Shown one piece after another: positions 31,582 through 40,188 of a DNA stretch of 64,000 nucleotides (the stretch's first letter is position 1; every line of letters starts with the position of its first letter). Location: assembly GCA_002343685.1 (NCBI GenBank), contig DDRS01000040.1:1-64000 (forward strand), written 5' to 3'. The position numbers and the translations under genes are program-made. The notes under the pieces are model-generated. The model was not told the DNA's origin. It ran no database searches and saw only the letters and a program-made list of their open reading frames with translations. This DNA is from Thiobacillus denitrificans (lineage in GTDB: Bacteria; Pseudomonadota; Gammaproteobacteria; Burkholderiales; Thiobacillaceae).

Positions 31582-32433
31582 ATGAACGCTGCTGCTTCCA
31601 CCGACCGCCGCCCATCCCGCAGCCCGACGCGGAGTTTTGCGATCAGCCTCGCGCGCGCCTTCGGCGGCGCGCTCGTATTTTCTATGCCGATGTTCATGAC
31701 CATGGAATTGTGGCAACTCGGCTTCGTGGCGGATCCCATACGCATCGCCCTGCTCGTCGTCCTGATGGTCCCAGTGCTGGTCGGTCTTTCACACTATGGC
31801 GGTTTTGAGCCTACCTTCGACTGGCAAGACGACGTGGTCGATGCCTTCGTCGGTTATGCCGTGGCCTTCGCCGCGTCGTTTCTCGTGCTTGCGCTTTTCG
31901 GCCAACTGCAGCCCGGCATGCCGTGGGATGAAGTGGTCGGGAAACTCGCGCTGCAAGCCGTGGGCGGCAGCATCGGCGCGTTGCTCGCCGAGGGACAGTT
32001 CGGCACGCGCGATGATCAAGCCGAGGAGGAGAAAGAGAACACCTCGCACGCCGGCGAACTTTTTCTCATGCTCGTCGGTGCGATCTTCCTGGCGCTGAGC
32101 GTCGCGCCCACGGAAGAGATGGCTCTGATCGCGAACAAAATGGGGCCAGCCCAAGCCATCGCGCTGGCCGGGCTCTCCCTGATCGTCATGCACGCGTTTG
32201 TTTATGCCGTCGACTTCCGCGGGCAGGCCGAGGTGCCGGAAGGAATGCCGCGCTGGAGCCTCTTTCTTCGTCACACTGTGCCGGGATACGCGATCGCCCT
32301 TCTCGTCAGCGTTTATTTGCTCTGGACCTTCGGCCGCACCGACGGCGCCGGTCTGGAGCACCTCGTGACCACCGCTGTTGTGCTGGCCTTCCCCGCATCA
32401 ATCGGTGCCGCCGCAGCCCGTTTGCTGATCTAG
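31582..32433 (+). CDS. TIGR02587-family membrane protein
   Basis: 283 residues with about seven hydrophobic helices separated by an acidic loop (DDQAEEEKENTSHAGE, about 149-164). The helix content, SMPMFMTMELW near residue 35 and the partner gene three bases downstream identify the TIGR02587/TIGR02588 pair. Function unknown; the pair is probably a membrane complex. An N-terminal Arg/Ser-rich tail of about 20 residues is cytoplasmic. Confidence 0.85.
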   Translation: MNAAASTDRRPSRSPTRSFAISLARAFGGALVFSMPMFMTMELWQLGFVADPIRIALLVVLMVPVLVGLSHYGGFEPTFDWQDDVVDAFVGYAVAFAASFLVLALFGQLQPGMPWDEVVGKLALQAVGGSIGALLAEGQFGTRDDQAEEEKENTSHAGELFLMLVGAIFLALSVAPTEEMALIANKMGPAQAIALAGLSLIVMHAFVYAVDFRGQAEVPEGMPRWSLFLRHTVPGYAIALLVSVYLLWTFGRTDGAGLEHLVTTAVVLAFPASIGAAAARLLI

Positions 32434-32436
32434 ATC

Positions 32437-32859
32437 ATGAGTGCCTCTTTCGATCGTAAAAAGCCTTCCAAAAAAGCTTCAGCAGCCGATATTCCACTGC
32501 TGGAGTGGGTGATTGGCGCGCTCGGACTGGTGATTGTGACCGCGGTCGTCGGCGTACTGATCTACGAAGCAGTCGCGGGGGACAAATCGCCTCCCGACAT
32601 AAAGCTCACCGTGCAATCCATTGCGTCGTTGCAGAATGGTTTTCTCGTCAAAGTCCGCGCGGAAAATATCGGCGGCGAACCCGCCGCGCGCGTGTCGATC
32701 ACGGCAGAGGTGTGGGGGCAGTCCAAGGTCTCGGAATCGAGCGAAACACAATTCGAGCACCTGCCGCCGCACTCCTTCCGCGATGCGGGTGTTTTCTTCC
32801 AACGCGACCCTCGACTCAACGAGATCCGCCTCCGCGCCCTTGGCTACGAAGTGCCATAA
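32437..32859 (+). CDS. TIGR02588-family protein
   Basis: 140 residues: a Lys-rich N-terminus, one membrane helix (about 22-45; WVIGALGLVIVTAVVGVLIY) and an extracytoplasmic beta-sandwich-like domain (VKVRAENIGGEPAARVSITAE). It starts three bases after TIGR02587, its usual partner. Function unknown. Confidence 0.85.
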   Translation: MSASFDRKKPSKKASAADIPLLEWVIGALGLVIVTAVVGVLIYEAVAGDKSPPDIKLTVQSIASLQNGFLVKVRAENIGGEPAARVSITAEVWGQSKVSESSETQFEHLPPHSFRDAGVFFQRDPRLNEIRLRALGYEVP

Positions 32860-32955
32860 CCTTCGCCACGCCGCCGCATCCCACGCAACAGCTTGGATGC
32901 TGGTCTTGCAAAGCCACATTCCACCTCTCCGCCCCGAGCCAATCAAACAGGTGGC

Positions 32956-33519
32956 TTACCTGCCCCTTCGGAAGCAGCCCGTTGAGTGATCATTGACGAT
33001 GCCCACCGCCTGCATCCACGCATAGACGATGGTCGGACCGACGAACTTGAATCCTTTCTGCTTCAGCGCCTTCGAAATGCGTTCGGAAAGGGCTGACTTT
33101 GTTATCCAGCTTTGCCCATCGCCCTGGATAAGCTGTCCCTCGGTAAAGGACCAGCAGAAATCGCTGAAGCTCTCACCCCGGTTTTCCATCTCGCAATAAA
33201 TCTGTGCGCCCCGGATGGTGGCTTCTATCTTCGCCCTGGCCCGGATAATGCCGGGATCGGCCATCAGGCGCAGAACGTCATCTTCGCCGAAGCGCGCGAC
33301 CTTGGCCGGATCGAAGCCAGAGAAGGCTTTGCGGAAAGCTTCGCGCTTGCGAAGCACGATGATCCAGGCCAAGCCCGCCTGAAATCCTTCCAGCATCAGT
33401 GTCTCCCACATCAAGCGCGAATCACGGATTGGGACTCCCCACTCCGTGTCGTGATACGCCCGCATCAATGGGTCGCTTTCAGCCCATACACATCGGATGT
33501 TTTTTTCGTCATCGTTCAT
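32956..33519 (-). CDS. tag: DNA-3-methyladenine glycosylase I
   Basis: Excises 3-methyladenine from alkylated DNA. 187 residues beginning RCVWAESDPLMRAYHDTEWGVP, the family signature, with the helix-hairpin-helix core and ending VNDHSTGCFRRG; Cys and His residues at both ends form the zinc snap of Tag. The start chosen is the ATG at MNDDEKN; a longer frame adds 13 unsupported residues. Stands alone. Confidence 0.93.
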   Translation of the reverse strand: MNDDEKNIRCVWAESDPLMRAYHDTEWGVPIRDSRLMWETLMLEGFQAGLAWIIVLRKREAFRKAFSGFDPAKVARFGEDDVLRLMADPGIIRARAKIEATIRGAQIYCEMENRGESFSDFCWSFTEGQLIQGDGQSWITKSALSERISKALKQKGFKFVGPTIVYAWMQAVGIVNDHSTGCFRRGR

Positions 33520-33561
33520 TGTTATCTGGCTTCCACTGACGCGGGCTATTCGCTGCACAGG

Positions 33562-34344
33562 CTAGGCTGTGGGAACGGTCCCGCCATCAATCACATATTC
33601 CGTGCCGGTGATCGATGCTGCTCGCGGTGAGACGAGGAACGTGATTAGGTCGGCCACCTCTTGAGGTCGAGCCGGGCGACCGAGCGGAATGCCGCCAAGG
33701 GAATTCATGATGATCTTCTTCCCGCCCTCGTAATCCGTACCAGCTTGCTGCGCGAGGCGTTCCGCCAAGGCGACGGAAGCTTCGGTTTCGACCCAGCCCG
33801 GCGAGACGCGCACCACACGGATACCTTTCGGCGCTACCTCCTTCGACAGGCTCTTGCTGTAGGTCGACAACGCCGCCTTCGCTGCGGCGTAGGCCGTCGT
33901 CGCTTCAGGGAGCGGCAGTTCACGTTGAATCGAAGTGACGTGAATGATGACGCCGGAACCCTGTTCGATCATCGACGGGAGCAACGCCCTGTCGATGCGC
34001 ACGGCAGGCATCAGATTTTGCTTGATCGCGGCGTCCCATTCGCCGTCGTTCAGGGCTGAGAATCCGCCGCCCGGCGCGCTCGATCCGCCGAGAACGTTGA
34101 TGATGACGTCAATGCCGCCGAGGCGGTCGAGAACAGCGTTTGTCGCAGCCTGGCATCCCTCGGCCGTCATCAGATCTGCGGCGAAATAGATAGCGCCGTC
34201 AGGGGCCGTGTCGGGAACTGAACGCGCCGTGACGACGACCGTCATGCCGGCATTACGCAATGATTCGACGACGGCCGCGCCAATACCTTTGGTGCCGCCC
34301 GTGACGAGGGCCCTGCGGCCAGTGAGGTCAAGACTGAAGCTCAT
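33562..34344 (-). CDS. SDR-family oxidoreductase
   Basis: 260 residues, classical [11 protein letters not shown] (15-22), NVLGG in place of NNAG, Ser in HVTSIQ, and Tyr-x3-Lys in [12 protein letters not shown] near the C-terminus is typical. It starts in an ATGA overlap with the SnoaL-like gene, with GGAGG upstream. The divergent HxlR regulator probably controls both. Substrate unknown. Confidence 0.9.
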   Translation of the reverse strand: MSFSLDLTGRRALVTGGTKGIGAAVVESLRNAGMTVVVTARSVPDTAPDGAIYFAADLMTAEGCQAATNAVLDRLGGIDVIINVLGGSSAPGGGFSALNDGEWDAAIKQNLMPAVRIDRALLPSMIEQGSGVIIHVTSIQRELPLPEATTAYAAAKAALSTYSKSLSKEVAPKGIRVVRVSPGWVETEASVALAERLAQQAGTDYEGGKKIIMNSLGGIPLGRPARPQEVADLITFLVSPRAASITGTEYVIDGGTVPTA

Positions 34345-34667
34345 ATGATGACCTCCAGGTAGGCGATCTTGTTGCCTTCGAGGCCGAAGAAATATCTAAG
34401 GTCAACGGGACTACCGGGGAAGTTGCCGGTCACCCGACTGGTGACAATGGTTTTGCCGTCCTTTTCTTCGGAAGCGAAGGGCGCACTCGTGTAGGTGTAC
34501 TTCTTTGAGGAATCCGTTTTCCATTGCTTGATGGCGGCCAAGCCGTTGTAGGAGTGGCCTTCGTCCTTGACGACGGCGTTCTCAGTGAAGCATCGGGCAA
34601 CAGCCTCGCCATCGCCCCTGTATGCGGCGAAATAGGCGTCAATCGGCTTTGGAAGATTGATAGACAT
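34341..34667 (-). CDS. SnoaL/NTF2-like protein
   Basis: 108 residues in a cone-shaped NTF2-like fold: [28 protein letters not shown] and [10 protein letters not shown] are family hallmarks. Such proteins bind small hydrophobic ligands or act as isomerases or hydrolases. AAGGAG precedes the ATG. First gene of a two-gene unit with the SDR. Confidence 0.88.
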   Translation of the reverse strand: MSINLPKPIDAYFAAYRGDGEAVARCFTENAVVKDEGHSYNGLAAIKQWKTDSSKKYTYTSAPFASEEKDGKTIVTSRVTGNFPGSPVDLRYFFGLEGNKIAYLEVII

Positions 34668-34791
34668 GTAAGTAGCTCCTTCGTGAATGATCGGATCACC
34701 TTGTGTGACCCGAATTGATAAGTTAGAAGGATGAATCTAAGCTCCGAAAAGAACAAGAACGCACAAATAAGTAAGGTACAAACTAAAAAGT
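34668..34791. promoter_or_regulatory. Divergent control region of SnoaL-SDR and HxlR genes
   Basis: A 124-base, AT-rich gap between divergent genes. TTAGA-N8-TCTAA (34723-34740) is an inverted repeat suited to a winged-helix dimer. GGATCAC-N-TTGTGTGACC is a weaker dyad at about 34693-34710. Which one the HxlR protein uses is not known. Confidence 0.45.
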
Positions 34792-35136
34792 ATGGATAAA
34801 AAATGGACACCCACCTCGGCCGCCGATGGCGTTGAGCAGGCGCTCAAGATTCTCGAAGGAAAGTGGAAGCTGGTGATCCTGTTCCATCTGTTCGGCGGCA
34901 AGCTACTGCGATTCTCCGAACTGGAAAGAGCGATTCCTGCCATTACGCAGAAGATGCTGATCCAGCAGCTTCGCCAGATGGAAATAGACGGGGTTGTTCG
35001 GCGGATCGTCCATCATCAGGTGCCACCGAAGGTCGAATACGGCTTGACCGATTGGGGTCAGGCACTCTGCCCGTCGCTCGATGCGCTGCTGAAATGGGCC
35101 GCGCTACGCGAGGGACAAGGCGAGAACGACGCCTGA
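34792..35136 (+). CDS. HxlR-family transcriptional regulator
   Basis: 114 residues, a single winged helix: ALKILEGKWKLVILFHL, RFSELERAIPAITQKMLIQQLRQME and VEYGLTDWG are the HxlR signature. No Cys is present, so the thiol-redox sensing of some relatives does not apply. Divergent from the SnoaL-SDR pair, which is the likely target. Confidence 0.92.
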   Translation: MDKKWTPTSAADGVEQALKILEGKWKLVILFHLFGGKLLRFSELERAIPAITQKMLIQQLRQMEIDGVVRRIVHHQVPPKVEYGLTDWGQALCPSLDALLKWAALREGQGENDA

Positions 35137-35161
35137 TTCCAGTAGCTAAAAGCTGAGCCCT

Positions 35162-36373
35162 TTAAGTCGCTAGAAATTCTCGATCCCCTTCGCTCACGCG
35201 ATCCAGATCGGATGCCGTTTTCGGGGCTGCCACAATCTGGTTGCGCCCGCAGCGTTTGGCTTCATAGAGCGCGATGTCGGATGTGCGGATCAGCTCGGCG
35301 GGCGAGGAGACGGAAGCAAGCTCGGATGACGACACGCCGAAACTCAGGGTGACATGGCTGGCCACGGGCGATGCTTGGTGGGGAAGATTCAAGGCCAGGA
35401 TGCGCTCGCGTATCTGCTCGGCCACGGCGATTGCGCCGCTCAAATCAGTCTGCGGCAACAGGAACGCAAACTCTTCGCCGCCGATGCGGGCCACCACATC
35501 GCCCGGGCGGGACAGCGCGCGGTGCATGGCCTGCGCTACGTCCACCAGGCACAGGTCGCCGGCGGGGTGTCCATAGTGGTCGTTGTATTCCTTGAAGTGA
35601 TCGATATCAGCCATGATGAGTGACAACGGCGCATGGTCGCGTGTCGCGCGTGCCCACTCCTTGCCGAGTTCTTCCTCGAACAGCCGCCTGTTGGGGATGC
35701 CGGTGAGGCTGTCGAGACGGACCAGATATTCCAGCGCCTGCTCCACCTCGATGGATGTGTACAGCTCGCGGCGCAGTTTTTCCGAGTCGCGAAACAGGCG
35801 GCGCACCTGGGCGGAGGTGGCGAGCATGGCGAGACCGAAGATGACCATCATCACGCCCATGACGAGATGAATGCGATCGCCCGTCAACATCATTCGGATG
35901 CTGATGGGGAGCACGACCGGAATGGCGAAGCACCAATAGGCGTGGCCCACGGGCGACAGCAGCGGAACGGCGCCGGCCACCATTCCCCCGAGCACAAAAG
36001 CGAGAACGACCTGGTGCGGGAATGAGCTGGGATGAAACAGCAAAATGCCGGACAGCCCCCACACCACCCCGGCCGCGCATGCGCCTGCCAGAAAAAACCT
36101 GGTCCAGTAAGCAAGATCCGGATCGCTCCTGGGAGAGGCGTTTCTGAACGCCCGCAAACTGAGGAATCGAGCCCCCGTGACGGCAATGAGCAAGCCGGAC
36201 CAGGCTAGCAGGACGGGCGTGGGCACGGCGTTCCACAGCACCGCGGCAAGAATGAGTCCGATAGCCAGGTTGACGATCAGCGAGATGGGGAGCTGACGAA
36301 AGCTCTGCGCAATCTGCGGCACCAGGATGCCCGAATCCTGGGGATATGGAGATTGTGGGACAGGCTTATCCAA
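35162..36373 (-). CDS. Membrane diguanylate cyclase (GGDEF)
   Basis: 403 residues. About six N-terminal membrane helices (residues 30-190) precede a short coiled segment and a GGDEF domain. The catalytic motif is GGEEF at 298-302, with an intact inhibitory site RPGD (289-292) five residues upstream, so it should make c-di-GMP with product inhibition. It starts at TTG with AAGGGAG eight bases upstream. Probably a single-gene unit. Confidence 0.92.
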   Translation of the reverse strand: MDKPVPQSPYPQDSGILVPQIAQSFRQLPISLIVNLAIGLILAAVLWNAVPTPVLLAWSGLLIAVTGARFLSLRAFRNASPRSDPDLAYWTRFFLAGACAAGVVWGLSGILLFHPSSFPHQVVLAFVLGGMVAGAVPLLSPVGHAYWCFAIPVVLPISIRMMLTGDRIHLVMGVMMVIFGLAMLATSAQVRRLFRDSEKLRRELYTSIEVEQALEYLVRLDSLTGIPNRRLFEEELGKEWARATRDHAPLSLIMADIDHFKEYNDHYGHPAGDLCLVDVAQAMHRALSRPGDVVARIGGEEFAFLLPQTDLSGAIAVAEQIRERILALNLPHQASPVASHVTLSFGVSSSELASVSSPAELIRTSDIALYEAKRCGRNQIVAAPKTASDLDRVSEGDREFLAT

Positions 36374-36588
36374 TGGCGAGCTCCCTTGACGGGGTTTCCG
36401 GGCGCATTTCGCCTGCGCACAAGCGTCTATCCAATATAGGCCAAGCTGAGCGGATCATGGTTCGGGCCTGCGCATGCGCTGCAAAGTCTGGGCGGCTGGA
36501 GACGATAATCGGCGTCTGTTCTTGCTGACATGAGCCGGGGTACACTTTCATCTCTTCGGCCTTTTGGTCAATCCGGGTAGGCGCCACC

Positions 36589-37533
36589 ATGTCCCAGCAG
36601 CATCCCATCATTGCGGTCACCGGATCGTCCGGTGCGGGCCTGTCCACGATACGCCACGCGTTCAAGTTCATTTTCGAGCGCCTGAACATCAAGCCCGCGA
36701 TCGTTCATGGCGACGGTTTCCGGCGCTATACCGATCGGCAGTTCGCCGCCTTACTCGACGAAGCGCGGGCGAGCGGCCGCAACATTTCCTGGTTCGGGCC
36801 GGAGTGCAATCATTTTCAGGAGCTGGAATCGTTTTTTCGGACCTATGGCGAATGCGGCAGTGGGGTGGTTCGCCAGTATGCACACACGGCCGAGCACGGC
36901 GAGGAACTGGGCGTGCAGGCGGGCGAGTTCACGCCCTGGGCGCCGCTGCAGCCGGGCAGCGATCTCCTGTTCTACGAGGGGCAGCATGGCGGCCTGATGG
37001 CCAATACCTGGACGCGCCGCAAAGTGGACTCGCGCCACTTTCCGCCGCAAATTGACCGGCGCGCGGGGCGCCCGGGCATCGATGTGGCCCAGCATGTGGA
37101 CCTGCTGATCGGGGTGGCGCCCGCGATCAACCTGGAGTGGATACAGAAGATCCACCGCGACTGCAAAAAGGGCACGTGCACGCCCGAGGAATCGGTGGAA
37201 ACCATCCTGCGCCGCATGGACGACTACATCCATTACATCGTGCCCCAGTTCGGCCTGACCGACATCAATATCCAGCGCATGCCGCTGGTGGATACCTCCG
37301 ACCCGTTCATCGCGCGCGACGTGCCGCTGGCCGACGAATCGCTGTGCATCATCCATTTTCGCGACCGCGAGCGCCATGATTTTCCCGATCTGCTCAGGCG
37401 TATTCCCGACGCGTACATGTCGCGCCCGACCACGATGGTGGTCCCCAACAATGACCTGCGCCTGGCCCTCGGCATGATTTGCGGTCCGATCCTGGCCCGG
37501 TTCATGGAGGCGCGCAGCGTCGCAACCAAGTAA
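36589..37533 (+). CDS. prk: Phosphoribulokinase
   Basis: Phosphorylates ribulose 5-phosphate to ribulose 1,5-bisphosphate, the CO2 acceptor of the Calvin cycle. 314 residues of the bacterial octameric type: P-loop GSSGAGLST (12-20), HGDGFRRYTD, FYEGQHGG, and QHVDLLIGVAPAINLEWIQK. Position 18 is Leu where Thr is usual. A GTCTPEES insertion and a Lys-Arg-rich segment distinguish it from E. coli PrkB. No RuBisCO or other cbb gene is nearby, so it is either separately encoded or a paralogue. Confidence 0.9.
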   Translation: MSQQHPIIAVTGSSGAGLSTIRHAFKFIFERLNIKPAIVHGDGFRRYTDRQFAALLDEARASGRNISWFGPECNHFQELESFFRTYGECGSGVVRQYAHTAEHGEELGVQAGEFTPWAPLQPGSDLLFYEGQHGGLMANTWTRRKVDSRHFPPQIDRRAGRPGIDVAQHVDLLIGVAPAINLEWIQKIHRDCKKGTCTPEESVETILRRMDDYIHYIVPQFGLTDINIQRMPLVDTSDPFIARDVPLADESLCIIHFRDRERHDFPDLLRRIPDAYMSRPTTMVVPNNDLRLALGMICGPILARFMEARSVATK

Positions 37534-37541
37534 ATAGGTCA

Positions 37542-37606
37542 GACTCCATTGATTCTGACGAAATCAAAGAGCCAAGGGCGAATTGATTTCATGCCACTCT
37601 GGAGTC
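37542..37606. repeat. Nested inverted repeat after prk
   Basis: Outer arms GACTCCA/TGGAGTC (37542-37548, 37600-37606) and inner arms AAATCAA/TTGATTT (37561-37567, 37583-37589). It starts four bases after a GGTCAGAC-like motif and resembles the palindromic element behind the SIR2 gene. It may also stop prk transcription. Confidence 0.6.
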
Positions 37607-37662
37607 AGGTTTCGCGAAACCCTGTTTTCCCTTTCTGCCTCCAAGCCGCTCAGCGGCGGGAT

Positions 37663-37989
37663 TCACGCCAGGTAAGCTTTGGCTTCTTCGCCCGGATTGG
37701 GCAGACCAGCGATACGCCAAGCCTGGCGCGGGGAACGGAACCACTGATGCAGACAATCCGCGTCCAGGCCGTTGAGGTGGCAAATATGGCTCAAGGCCGT
37801 GACCGCGCCGAATTTGTGGAATTCATCGCGCAAGGTCAGTAGCAACTGCTGTTGCAAGTCATCCATTTCTCCCAGGCCCTCGGAATTCGCGATGTGCTGC
37901 GCCAGTGTGATATCCCATTGTTCGGGATTGATGAAGAAACCATCCTTGTCAAAAAGGAAGCTCAGGTCTTTTGCGGCGGCCGGGTTCAT
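37663..37989 (-). CDS. DsrC/TusE-family protein lacking both redox cysteines
   Basis: 108 residues with the DsrC fold: FFINPEQWDITLAQHIA and a C-terminal arm ending ...WRIAGLPNP. In DsrC the arm carries two Cys that take up sulfur; here Trp91 stands where the first would be and the C-terminal EEAKAYLA lacks the second. Cys70 and Cys79 lie elsewhere. Cys-less homologues are known and have been proposed to be regulatory (RspA type). AGGA precedes the chosen ATG; an upstream in-frame start (38037) adds 16 residues. Confidence 0.85.
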   Translation of the reverse strand: MNPAAAKDLSFLFDKDGFFINPEQWDITLAQHIANSEGLGEMDDLQQQLLLTLRDEFHKFGAVTALSHICHLNGLDADCLHQWFRSPRQAWRIAGLPNPGEEAKAYLA

Positions 37990-38350
37990 GCGCTTGTCCT
38001 GTGTGCAGGGTTGCGTCAGCGCCACCCCGTCAATCAATGCCGATTACGCGGCACGATGACTAATCGGAAACGATGGCCAAATGATGCCGATAAGGGCGAC
38101 GATTGGCAGCGAGGGGGCGTCCGAATTCCGTGTAAGCCCTGTCTGAAAATGGGGTGGGGCTTCCCGCGCGAGTTGAAGTGGCCGGGCAAAGGGGGCTGTC
38201 GCTTCCCGCTTGCAATAACTTGCCTGCCAGGTAGGGGCATGAGACGTTCCAGGCTATTTGGCATAAGGTACGCATGCTGATGCGTCCGGAATCCCCTCCG
38301 TTCGTACCGGTGGTTCATTCCCAATCGGAAGGGTGAAAGGGCTTGCTGCG
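37990..38350. other. Gap between the DsrC-like and GST genes
   Basis: No supportable gene. A short palindromic stem (ACGCAT-GCTG-ATGCGT, 38270-38285) is present about 65 bases before the GST start. The region should hold both divergent promoters; I cannot assign -35/-10 elements with confidence. Confidence 0.5.
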
Positions 38351-38989
38351 ATGAGCGAATTGACCATCTGGACCTACGACTGGGTGCCCGAAGGCCCGCG
38401 TGGTTTTGTACGTGATCTGAGGCTGAGGTGGGCGTGCGAAGAAGCCGGTCTCAGCTACGCAGTCCGTACGGTTCCATTCGACGGCCGCGATACCCATCAT
38501 CTCGCACGCCAGCCTTTTGGCCAGGTTCCGTTCCTGAGCGACGGGGAACTGGAGCTATTCGAGAGCGGTGCCGGGCTGCTGCATCTGGCCCGGAAAAGCG
38601 ACACGCTGATGCCGCGCGATCCGGTTGGCGAAGCGGAAACGCTGCAATGGACGATCGCCGCGCTCAACTCGATCGAGATGGTCACCGTACCGTGGTGGTT
38701 TCTGAATATCTCCGGCGACGAGAACAATGGCCTTGGCGCATGGATGGGCCAGCGTCTCGACCAGCTCGAGAAAGTACTGGGCGGGCGGGCATGGCTCGCG
38801 GCGGGCCGCTTCACGGTCGCAGACCTGCTGATGGCGGACGTGTTGCGCATTCCGGACGTCCGTTCGTTTGGCGACCGGCCGGCGACCGAGGCCTATGTGA
38901 CGCGTGTCACGGATCGTCCCGCTTTCAAAAAGGCCCAGGCTGACCAGATGGATCATTTCGAAGCCGCCGACGAGAAGCGGGCAAAATGA
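38351..38989 (+). CDS. Glutathione S-transferase family protein
   Basis: 212 residues. Thioredoxin-like N-terminal domain (DLRLRWACEEAGLSYAVRTV, then FGQVPFLSDGELELFESGAGLLHLA with the cis-Pro and Glu-Ser glutathione-binding pair) and an all-helical C-terminal domain (FTVADLLMADVLR). The ATG was chosen over one six codons earlier because family members begin near MSELTIWTYD. Stands alone. Confidence 0.9.
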   Translation: MSELTIWTYDWVPEGPRGFVRDLRLRWACEEAGLSYAVRTVPFDGRDTHHLARQPFGQVPFLSDGELELFESGAGLLHLARKSDTLMPRDPVGEAETLQWTIAALNSIEMVTVPWWFLNISGDENNGLGAWMGQRLDQLEKVLGGRAWLAAGRFTVADLLMADVLRIPDVRSFGDRPATEAYVTRVTDRPAFKKAQADQMDHFEAADEKRAK

Positions 38990-39057
38990 ATCAAACGGAC
39001 CGGGCTCGGGTGATTTGCCTTCGATGAACCCAGGCGAGGTGTTTCACGCCACGCGCC

Positions 39058-39426
39058 TTATTGTGCGAAATCCTCGGGCCCGAAGATCTGCCGGATCTCG
39101 ATGGTGTCGCCTTCGTCCGCCGGGCAGCGTTGCGCCCACTTCACCACGTCTTCCCTGGATGGCGCATCCACCAGCCAGTAACCGCCCAGCACTTCCTTCG
39201 CTTCGATCAACGGTCCGTCGGTGACGGAGGACTTGCCTTGGGCGAACGACACGCGCGCCCCCTTGGCCAACGGGTGCAGGCCGTTGAGCGATTCGATTTT
39301 GAGCGCTTTGCCCATTTCCTCGTTGAAGCGTCCCATCGCTTCCATTTTCTTGAGGTCCGGCGTGAAGTCCGGCGCCGGTTTGCCGCCCTGGTACACGGCG
39401 GGAATCATCAGCATCATGAATTGCAT
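39058..39426 (-). CDS. YciI-family (YCII/PhnB-type) protein
   Basis: 122 residues. Starts MQFMMLMIP and contains FNEEMGKALKIESLNGLHP, VTDGPLIEAKEVLGGYWLVD and EIRQIFGPEDF, which identify the YCII-related family common next to ECF sigma factors; none is adjacent here. Enzymatic role unproven. AAGGAG lies six bases before the ATG. Confidence 0.9.
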   Translation of the reverse strand: MQFMMLMIPAVYQGGKPAPDFTPDLKKMEAMGRFNEEMGKALKIESLNGLHPLAKGARVSFAQGKSSVTDGPLIEAKEVLGGYWLVDAPSREDVVKWAQRCPADEGDTIEIRQIFGPEDFAQ

Positions 39427-39600
39427 GGTCATCTCCTTTTGGGGTGTCGATAACCAGGACGACGTTTGTAGGGGGCCGAATCGACAACCGATAATTTTTT
39501 CGAGAATAAAAAGAATAAAAGGGGTAAAGGATCCGTTTCGAGAAATGGCGGCAATGCAGGGAGCGGGACCGTCCGCCGGGTGGAGGGCGATCCGCTGCAG

Positions 39601-40188
39601 TCAGTCGTCGAACACTTCGTAGTCGATCGGCTTGAAGCTGTAGTTGTTGGACTGCTCGGCGGAGCAGGCTGTGAGACCGACGATCAGATCCATCTGGGCA
39701 ACAAGATCCACGTAGTCTCCCGCTTTGCTGCGGGGCGGCCTGACCGCGATTTCGCCGGTCTCGCCGTTGACGTCGACGTTCATGAATATATTGAATGTGA
39801 CCGGGATCTGGTCCGGCGCGATGCCGAAAGGCGCGAGCGCCTCCGACAGGTTGCCGTGACAGCCCCGGTGCGGATGCTCATGACCGTAGAGGATGCGAAA
39901 GGTATCGGCAGAGCAGGGCGTCAGCAGAAAATCATGGCGTCGCACGCGATCCTCGCCGATACGGAACATCGGCGTGCTGCGGTTGGAATACAGGATGTCG
40001 TCCGTCGTCAGGAAGAGTCTGGAGGCGTAATCGAGGGTACGTCCGGAGGACAGGTACTCCTGTGTATCGTCACGATTGAAAGCGATCAGGTCGGAGACTT
40101 GTTCGCCCCTCGGATCGATGACCCGCAGCCGCTGCCCGGCGCGCAGCTCGAACGCCACGCCCGAGCGGGGAGGGATCTCAGCGCGCAT
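39601..40188 (-). CDS. DUF1989 / urea-carboxylase-associated-family protein
   Basis: 195 residues. Family features: IPPRSGVAFELRAGQRLRVID, GEQVSDLIAFN, a metal-site-like CHGNLSEAL preceded by HPHRGC, and PVTFNIFMNV. DUF1989 proteins occur with urea carboxylase and with N-oxygenase genes; no reaction is established by sequence alone. It starts 11 bases inside the end of the haem N-oxygenase gene, so the two are translationally linked. Confidence 0.85.
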   Translation of the reverse strand: MRAEIPPRSGVAFELRAGQRLRVIDPRGEQVSDLIAFNRDDTQEYLSSGRTLDYASRLFLTTDDILYSNRSTPMFRIGEDRVRRHDFLLTPCSADTFRILYGHEHPHRGCHGNLSEALAPFGIAPDQIPVTFNIFMNVDVNGETGEIAVRPPRSKAGDYVDLVAQMDLIVGLTACSAEQSNNYSFKPIDYEVFDD

